Of a stretch of DNA of 64,000 nucleotides, positions 58,748-64,000 are shown piece after piece (the stretch's first letter is position 1; every line of letters starts with the position of its first letter). Position numbers and translations under genes: made by a program. The stretch covers positions 1 through 64,000 of the forward strand of contig NZ_JARANY010000003.1 of NCBI RefSeq assembly GCF_029889885.1. The letters are read 5' to 3'. The notes beneath the pieces are model-generated. The model worked only from the letters and a program-made list of their open reading frames with translations, was not told where the DNA came from and made no database searches. The stretch is from Chromohalobacter sp. 296-RDG. GTDB lineage: Bacteria; Pseudomonadota; Gammaproteobacteria; Pseudomonadales; Halomonadaceae.

Positions 58748-59608
58748 ATGGAGCGGCAATATCACCTCCTGGCCCGACTCGAGCACGACTTCGATCATGT
58801 GATCGAAGCCTGCGAGGCACTCATCGAGCATGTCGAACACGCTCCCCCGAGAGGCTGGGTACTGGGCGATACTCCCTTCGATATCGCATGGCTACGCCAT
58901 GCACTACTCGACTTCTGGTATCAAGATGGACAAGACGGTCGCGCGACGCGCAATTACATCGGCCTGATCGCCGCCACCCCCACATTGCTGGCATACGTCG
59001 CCGACATCAATCACGCCAAGCAGACATTCGCGGCGACACTGGCCGAGATTCGTCAAGACGCACCGAACCTGCTCCACGAGATCAAGGCCGTGCTGCCCTT
59101 TCGTCATCCCACACTGCACAGCCATCTACGCGGCCAAGGCTTGGCACGTCTGCACCTCAAGCAATGCTGGCGACACCTACCCGTGGCGGACGCGCCGCTG
59201 TCGCGCGTGCGTCTCGCCTGGTATACCAGCGGGCGCTCCATCAAGCGCTTGAGCGTACGTGATGCCGAACGGCGGCTTTTGGAAATGGATACCGAAAGCC
59301 CACATATTCGCATTCAGCTACGCCACTTGGCGGATATTCCCGACGGCGAGCCATTGGCACAGGTACAAACTCAGGCCCCCGTCATGCGCGCCAACCTGTT
59401 CTTTCATGAAGCGCTGGCCGATGGGCGCATGCGTCGTGCCATGAATCTACCACTGCCTCTATTCATTCCCAGCGAAGACGCTCGCCTGCCTTCGCACAAC
59501 GCTCCGAAGGCAAAGCCGCCCGACAAGCGAACTCGCGCCCAACGTGCCGACACGAAGCTCGAAGACACGCCCTTCCTGCCCAGCTTGCGGGTCTATCGCT
59601 ACCGCTAG
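58748..59608 (+). CDS. tus: DNA replication terminus site-binding protein (Tus family)
   Basis: Tus binds ter sites and stops replication forks from one side. This 286-residue protein is divergent but shares the Tus pattern: a central DINHAKQTFAATLAEIRQDA, then the LHLKQCWRHL stretch, RVRLAWYTSGRSIKRLSVRD (in the place of RFGWANKHIIKNL in E. coli) and a C-terminal PVMRANLFFHEA block. It ends PSLRVYRYR, matching the E. coli PRLHLYVAD end. A basic segment (KPPDKRTRAQRADTK) lies near the end. No ribosome site precedes the ATG. E. coli Tus has 309 residues. The call rests on pattern comparison. Confidence 0.72.
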   Translation: MERQYHLLARLEHDFDHVIEACEALIEHVEHAPPRGWVLGDTPFDIAWLRHALLDFWYQDGQDGRATRNYIGLIAATPTLLAYVADINHAKQTFAATLAEIRQDAPNLLHEIKAVLPFRHPTLHSHLRGQGLARLHLKQCWRHLPVADAPLSRVRLAWYTSGRSIKRLSVRDAERRLLEMDTESPHIRIQLRHLADIPDGEPLAQVQTQAPVMRANLFFHEALADGRMRRAMNLPLPLFIPSEDARLPSHNAPKAKPPDKRTRAQRADTKLEDTPFLPSLRVYRYR

Positions 59609-59613
59609 TCGCT

Positions 59614-59898
59614 TCAGAATTCCTGACTACTTGCAGGCAACTGCTTGAGCGTGATCTGGCGATGCAAACGAATCAACGGACGGATAAGCAGTTGCACGCT
59701 GCCCAACACGAATAGCCAGACGCCCGCCTCCTTGACGCTGCCTTGGTAGAAGAAACATACGCTGCCGATCGTGAACCACAGCCCCAGCAAGAGGTCGTTT
59801 ATCGTGCTGGCCAATTCGTGGCGATGGTGGATGGTCAACTCTTCGCGTCCCAACGTAAACGTCGTTTCGTCGCTATGCTGCTTGTCCTCCCGATACAT
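59614..59898 (-). CDS. YrhK-like small membrane protein
   Basis: A 94-residue protein with two transmembrane helices (LLLGLWFTIGSVCFFYQGS; AGVWLFVLGSVQLLIRPLIR). It resembles the YrhK domain family: INDLLLGLWFTIGSVCFF, then GVWLFVLGSVQ. The function is unknown. It converges on the Tus-family gene with only five bases between stops. Confidence 0.8.
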   Translation of the reverse strand: MYREDKQHSDETTFTLGREELTIHHRHELASTINDLLLGLWFTIGSVCFFYQGSVKEAGVWLFVLGSVQLLIRPLIRLHRQITLKQLPASSQEF

Positions 59899-59940
59899 AA
59901 AACCTCCTTGTGCTCATGTGACGATAGATGCCCCAATGCA

Positions 59941-59966
59941 ACGAGCCGGCAAAAGTGCCGGCTCGT
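59941..59966 (-). terminator. Hairpin downstream of sthA
   Basis: A ten-base-pair stem ACGAGCCGGC / GCCGGCTCGT with loop AAAAGT lies about 65 bases after the sthA stop and 42 bases before the YrhK-like gene. There is no clear T-run, so terminator strength is uncertain. Confidence 0.6.
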
Positions 59967-60030
59967 CGAATGCCGATCCAGGCCGGCAAATGCCCGAGGC
60001 CTTCGACCGCAAGCCCCCTATTGGCGCGTA

Positions 60031-61422
60031 TCAGAATATACGATTCAGTCCGTTTTGCGCCGCAACGCGATACGCCTCGGCCATGGTCGGATAGTTGAAG
60101 GTGGTATTGATGAAATACTTCAGGGTATTGGCCTCGCCCTTTTGCTGCATGATGGCCTGGCCGATATGCACAATCTCGGAAGCCTGGTCGCCGAAGCAAT
60201 GAATGCCCAGAATCTCGAGTGTCTCGCGATGGAACAGAATCTTGAGCATCCCCACCGTGTCCCCGGTGATCTGCGCACGCGCGGTGTCCTTGAAGAACGC
60301 CTGCGCTATCTCATAAGGCACCTTGGCTTCGGTCAACTCGCGCTCGTTCTTGCCTACCGAGCTGATCTCGGGAATCGTGTAGATACCGGTGGGGATATCC
60401 TCGACGAAGCGGAAGTCTTCTTCCAGGAAGTCATCGCTGGCACTACGCCCCTGGTCGTAGGCGGCACTGGCCAGACTCGGCCAACCGATGACATCCCCCA
60501 CGGCATAGATATGCGGCACCATGGTGCGATAATGGTCATCGACCTGTAGCTGCCCGCGCCCATTGGGTTCGAGCCCGATGTTTTCCAGCCCCAATTGATC
60601 GGTATTGCCGGTACGCCCATTGGCCCACAGAAACGCATCCGCGCGCAGACGCTTGCCGGACTTGAGCTTGACGATCACCCCGGACTCATCGCCTTCGATG
60701 CTTTCGTATTCTTCGTTATGGCGCACCAATACACCATTCTGGCGCAGATGGTAGGAAAGCGCGTCGCTGATCTCATCGTCGAGGAACGACAGCAAACGCT
60801 CGCGCATATCGATCAAGTCGACCTTGACACCGAGTCCTGAAAAGATCGACGCATACTCGGAGCCGATGACCCCGGCCCCGAAGATGATCAAGGTACGGGG
60901 CGTATGAGAAAGCCCCAGGACGGTGTCCGCGCAATAAATGCGTGGATGCCGGAAGTTGATATCGGCGGGACGATAAGGGCGAGAGCCCGTGGCAATCACG
61001 AACTGCTGAGCGCACAACTCCTCGACGCCTTCCTGATTGTCTCGCACGATCAGAGTGTGCTCGTCACGGAAGTTCGCCACGCCGAAGAAAAGATCGATGC
61101 GATTGCGTGAATAGAACTGGGTGCGCATCTCGACCTGCTGGTCAATGGTCACCTTGGAACGTTCGAGCACACGAGGAAAGGAAAACCAGCGCGGTTCGCC
61201 GATATCGCGGAACATGCGGTTGGTATTGAACTGCATGATCTGCTTGACCTGGTGGCGTAGCGCCTTGGAGGGAATCGTGCCCCAGTGAGTGCAGTTGCCG
61301 CCCACCGCTTGTTGCTTCTCGACGATGGCCACACGCTTGCCATGCTTGGCCGCGTTGATCGCCGCGCTTTCTCCTGCGGGGCCCGAGCCAATCACCACCA
61401 CATCATAATTGTGAACTGCCAT
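60031..61422 (-). CDS. sthA: Soluble pyridine nucleotide transhydrogenase
   Basis: A flavoprotein that moves hydride between NADPH and NAD, balancing the two pools. FAD motif [20 protein letters not shown]; the disulfide region reads [13 protein letters not shown], where one redox cysteine is replaced by Thr, as usual for SthA and unlike related disulfide reductases. NAD motif [17 protein letters not shown] follows. The C-terminal dimer domain has [14 protein letters not shown]. About 463 residues from ATG 61422. It is downstream of nqrM but separated by about 200 bases. Confidence 0.94.
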   Translation of the reverse strand: MAVHNYDVVVIGSGPAGESAAINAAKHGKRVAIVEKQQAVGGNCTHWGTIPSKALRHQVKQIMQFNTNRMFRDIGEPRWFSFPRVLERSKVTIDQQVEMRTQFYSRNRIDLFFGVANFRDEHTLIVRDNQEGVEELCAQQFVIATGSRPYRPADINFRHPRIYCADTVLGLSHTPRTLIIFGAGVIGSEYASIFSGLGVKVDLIDMRERLLSFLDDEISDALSYHLRQNGVLVRHNEEYESIEGDESGVIVKLKSGKRLRADAFLWANGRTGNTDQLGLENIGLEPNGRGQLQVDDHYRTMVPHIYAVGDVIGWPSLASAAYDQGRSASDDFLEEDFRFVEDIPTGIYTIPEISSVGKNERELTEAKVPYEIAQAFFKDTARAQITGDTVGMLKILFHRETLEILGIHCFGDQASEIVHIGQAIMQQKGEANTLKYFINTTFNYPTMAEAYRVAAQNGLNRIF

Positions 61423-61623
61423 TAGGTTCGCCTGCTCCTCTCGATGCATGAGGAACCGCTGCGATAAGCCTCAACGCAAGACTGGCCACGGCAAGCGGGA
61501 ATGACGGGACGTGCCGCCTACAGGGCGCATACCCGGATTTCCCGCGATATCATGTCGGGACACGCCCTAAGGCGCCTTGGACTCAACCAACGATTCCACG
61601 TCAGTATTGATTGACGAGTGCAA

Positions 61624-61881
61624 TCAGCGTCGAACGGCGTCGTAGCCGAGGTCGGCGCCCCGATTCTCGTCGCTGGAACGACGCCCACTCTTGCGGCGCT
61701 TTTGATTCTCTTCTTCGCAGGCCTTGTCGTCCCCGCCACAGATATCGCATCCCTCCTTGAGGCCCAACTGATTGAGTCCCCCGCACGAACCTGCGATGGG
61801 CTTACGGCCGAGAATGACGCCGATGGCCATGCCGGCCAACAGCAACAGCATCAATGCGAATACCAAAAGCCATACTGTCAT
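61624..61881 (-). CDS. nqrM: Na+-NQR maturation protein NqrM
   Basis: A small protein with one N-terminal transmembrane helix (WLLVFALMLLLLAGMAIGVIL) and a cysteine cluster (SCGGLNQ, then GCDICGG) followed by a charged tail. NqrM is thought to deliver iron to the NQR complex at an internal Fe site. 85 residues. Its ATG overlaps the apbE stop, and it follows nqrF and apbE as in Vibrio. Confidence 0.93.
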   Translation of the reverse strand: MTVWLLVFALMLLLLAGMAIGVILGRKPIAGSCGGLNQLGLKEGCDICGGDDKACEEENQKRRKSGRRSSDENRGADLGYDAVRR

Positions 61882-62930
61882 TGCTTTTCCCCTTCGGACG
61901 ACTCATCCGCAAGATAGGTATGAAACGCCTCGCTGAGCTCTGTCTTGAAACCCTCATCGGTTTTGACGATGAAATACGCCGCAATATCCTCGCGGTTGGC
62001 CAACGCCATGCCTTTTTCGGGCCCCAGGACCTCCAGAGCCGTCGCCAGCCCATCGGCCGTCGCACTACGCTCGGAAACGACCGTCACCGAGGCAAGGTGA
62101 TGCGTGATCGGGCGACCGGTACGCGGATCGATGGTATGCGAAAAACGCTGCCCATCTTCTTCGTAATAATTGCGGTAATCCCCCGATGTCGCCACCGCCA
62201 CGTCTTCGAGTTCGAGCACGCGTTGTACGCTACGTTCCCGAGAAACCGGTTTTTCCACGGCGATACGCCAAGGCTCGCCATTGGGCTTTTCCCCCCGCGT
62301 GCGGATCTCGCCGCCGACTTCCACGAGATAAGACGTCACGCCCAGCGCATCCAGGCGAGCCGCCACTTGGTCGACCCCGAACCCCTTGGCGATGCCCGAA
62401 AGATCGACATACACTGGCTTGGTCTTGGTCAGGTGATTGCCTTTCAACTTCAACGCCTGGTAATCGACCTTGTCCAGCGCCTGGGCGATTTTATCATCGC
62501 TGGGCACTTCGTCCGGACGCATCTCGGGACCGAAGCCCCACAGGTTGACCACGCTACCGATGGTGACATCGAAAGCGCCATTCGAGAGATCGCCGATGTC
62601 GATGGCTTCCCCGATCACGCTGGCCGTCGACGATGACAGCTCGAACGGTTCATCCACTGGCGCGGCATTGAAACGCGACAACTCCGAGTCGGCCTTGTAG
62701 GTCGACATCAAGTTGTCGACCTTGTCGAGCGACTCCTTGATTCCATCATCCAGCGAGGCAAGTTGCTTATCGCTGAAGTCGCCATAGACGGTCACATGAT
62801 ACCCCGTCCCGAAGATGGGGCCCTCGAAGCGATGCGCCTGCGGCGGTTGATCGCAACCAGCCAGCACCAATAATACAAACAGGACCAGCCCTTTCCAGGC
62901 CGGCCCTGCACAGTGTGCTGTCAGTCTCAT
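61878..62930 (-). CDS. apbE: FAD:protein FMN transferase ApbE
   Basis: It attaches FMN covalently to threonine in NqrB and NqrC. A lipoprotein signal ([16 protein letters not shown], Cys at about residue 25) suggests export to the periplasm. The core motifs [47 protein letters not shown] and [15 protein letters not shown] are present. 350 residues. Start overlaps the nqrF stop. Confidence 0.95.
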   Translation of the reverse strand: MRLTAHCAGPAWKGLVLFVLLVLAGCDQPPQAHRFEGPIFGTGYHVTVYGDFSDKQLASLDDGIKESLDKVDNLMSTYKADSELSRFNAAPVDEPFELSSSTASVIGEAIDIGDLSNGAFDVTIGSVVNLWGFGPEMRPDEVPSDDKIAQALDKVDYQALKLKGNHLTKTKPVYVDLSGIAKGFGVDQVAARLDALGVTSYLVEVGGEIRTRGEKPNGEPWRIAVEKPVSRERSVQRVLELEDVAVATSGDYRNYYEEDGQRFSHTIDPRTGRPITHHLASVTVVSERSATADGLATALEVLGPEKGMALANREDIAAYFIVKTDEGFKTELSEAFHTYLADESSEGEKQ

Positions 62931-64000
62931 CCGCCGAAGTCATCCAGCATGATGTTTTCAGGCTCTACACCCATGTCGGTCAGCATCTTGATGACGGATG
63001 CGTTCATGATCGGCGGGCCGCACATATAGTATTCGCAATCTTCCGGCGCCGGATGATCCTTGAGGTACTTCTCGTAAAGTACGTTATGGATGAAGCCGGT
63101 GTCGCCTTCCCAGTTATCCTCTGGCAAGGGGTCGGAGAGCGCGAGATGCCATTCGAAATTCTCGAACTCTGCAGCCAACTGATCGTATTCTTCATTATAG
63201 AAGGTCTCACGCCAGGAGCGGGCACCGTACCAGAACGAGATCTTGCGCTTCGATTCAAGGCGCTTGAGCTGATCGAAGATATGGCTGCGCATGGGCGCCA
63301 TGCCTGCACCACCACCGATGAAGATCATTTCCGCATCGGATTCCTTGGCAAAGAACTCACCGAAGGGTCCCATCACCGTCACCTTGTCACCCGGCTTGAG
63401 CGCGAAGGTATACGTCGACATGACCCCAGGGGGATGATCGGTATTGGGCGGCGGCGTAGCGATACGAATGTTGAACTTGAGGATACCCTTTTCATCCGGG
63501 TAATTCGCCATCGAGTACGCGCGGATGATCTCCTCGTCGCTCTTGTGGGAGGTATCGAAGAGATTGAACTTGTCCCAATCGCCGCGATATTCATCTTCGA
63601 TCTCGAAGTCAGAGAACTTGATGTCGTAAGGCGGCGCCACCAGTTGGACATAGCCCCCGGCCCGGAAAGCCACATCCTCGCCTTCAGGAAGCTTGAGGTT
63701 GAGCTCCTTGATGAAGGTGGCGACGTTGGGATTCTCGGTGACCTCACATTCCCACTTCTTGACGCCGAAGACCTCCTCGGGAACCTCGACCTTCATGTCC
63801 TGCTTGACCGGGACCTGACAAGACAGCCGCCAGCCCTCCTTCTTCTCACGCAGGGTGAAGTGAGACTCTTCGGTGGGCAGAATCGAGCCCCCGCCATCCG
63901 CCACGCGGCATCTGCACTGTGCGCAGGAACCGCCACCGCCGCATGCGGAGGAAAGAAAGATGCCATTGGCGGCCAGCGTTTGCAGCAACTTGCCGCCTGC
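62927..64000 (-). CDS. nqrF: Na+-NQR subunit F, partial (N-terminus outside window)
   Basis: The NADH-oxidising subunit of the sodium-pumping NADH:quinone reductase. The visible part (about 357 residues of about 407) starts within the 2Fe-2S domain with cysteines [15 protein letters not shown] and a fourth in RLSCQVPVK. Next come the FAD segment [11 protein letters not shown] with RIATPPP, and the NADH-binding region [18 protein letters not shown] and [12 protein letters not shown], ending in DDFGG. The open frame runs off the right edge, where the N-terminal helix would lie. In halophiles NQR supports sodium extrusion. Confidence 0.96.
   Translation of the reverse strand, partial: AGGKLLQTLAANGIFLSSACGGGGSCAQCRCRVADGGGSILPTEESHFTLREKKEGWRLSCQVPVKQDMKVEVPEEVFGVKKWECEVTENPNVATFIKELNLKLPEGEDVAFRAGGYVQLVAPPYDIKFSDFEIEDEYRGDWDKFNLFDTSHKSDEEIIRAYSMANYPDEKGILKFNIRIATPPPNTDHPPGVMSTYTFALKPGDKVTVMGPFGEFFAKESDAEMIFIGGGAGMAPMRSHIFDQLKRLESKRKISFWYGARSWRETFYNEEYDQLAAEFENFEWHLALSDPLPEDNWEGDTGFIHNVLYEKYLKDHPAPEDCEYYMCGPPIMNASVIKMLTDMGVEPENIMLDDFGG

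Overview
The window is a densely packed, GC-rich gammaproteobacterial chromosome segment made almost entirely of core genes. Gene order strongly resembles Pseudomonas blocks (pdxJ-recO-era-rnc-lepB-lepA-mucD-mucA-algU, and etfD through the fab cluster to rne, murB, kdsB, lpxK and comEC). A Na+-translocating NADH:quinone reductase locus, a Tus-like terminus protein and a vibrio-style TonB2 operon make a moderately halophilic member of the Halomonadaceae (Chromohalobacter/Halomonas type) the most likely source. The taxonomic call is an inference. I saw no tRNA, rRNA, CRISPR array, insertion sequence or prophage.

Layout. 1-10 kb: the end of a BarA/GacS-type hybrid kinase, then a leftward block of pdxJ, recO, era, rnc, lepB, lepA, a DegP/MucD protease, an RseA/MucA anti-sigma factor and sigma-E (vitamin B6, DNA repair, ribosome and RNA maturation, secretion, envelope stress). 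10-16 kb: DAHP synthase, DinG and RhlB helicases, a small basic protein and exonuclease III. 16-21.6 kb: a six-gene leftward operon (DUF3450 protein, TtpC-like and ExbB proton-channel proteins, ExbD, TonB, TPR protein) behind a good Fur-box match, so probably an iron-regulated TonB2-like energising system. 21.6-25.4 kb: etfBA and divergent etfD, with PsrA-type palindromes between them. 25.4-38.3 kb: a long leftward cluster from yceD-rpmF-plsX through fabD-fabG-acpP-fabF, pabC, mltG, tmk, holB, pilZ and tatD to a DUF1285 protein and a UvrD-like helicase. 38.3-46 kb: maf, sppA, a HAD phosphatase and rluC, then a 730-base leader region and a very long RNase E gene. 46-56.5 kb: envelope genes (murB, a protein tyrosine phosphatase, kdsB, ycaR-like, lpxK, msbA), comEC, a DUF2062 protein, lolD and a single LolC/E-type permease. 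56.6-64 kb: agmatine-to-putrescine genes aguA and aguB, a Tus-family gene, a YrhK-like protein, soluble transhydrogenase, nqrM, apbE and the truncated nqrF.

Most interesting points: the Tus-family gene with a ter-like sequence before its start; the TonB2-like operon with its Fur box; a sigma-E locus without rseB and with a candidate internal sigma-E promoter; PsrA-type sites at the etf genes; a His-rich tail on PdxJ; two NxPR basic motifs in the disordered half of RNase E and its long leader; and a single Lol permease suggesting a LolF-type exporter. I did not find a clearly new multi-gene system; these are variations on known themes.
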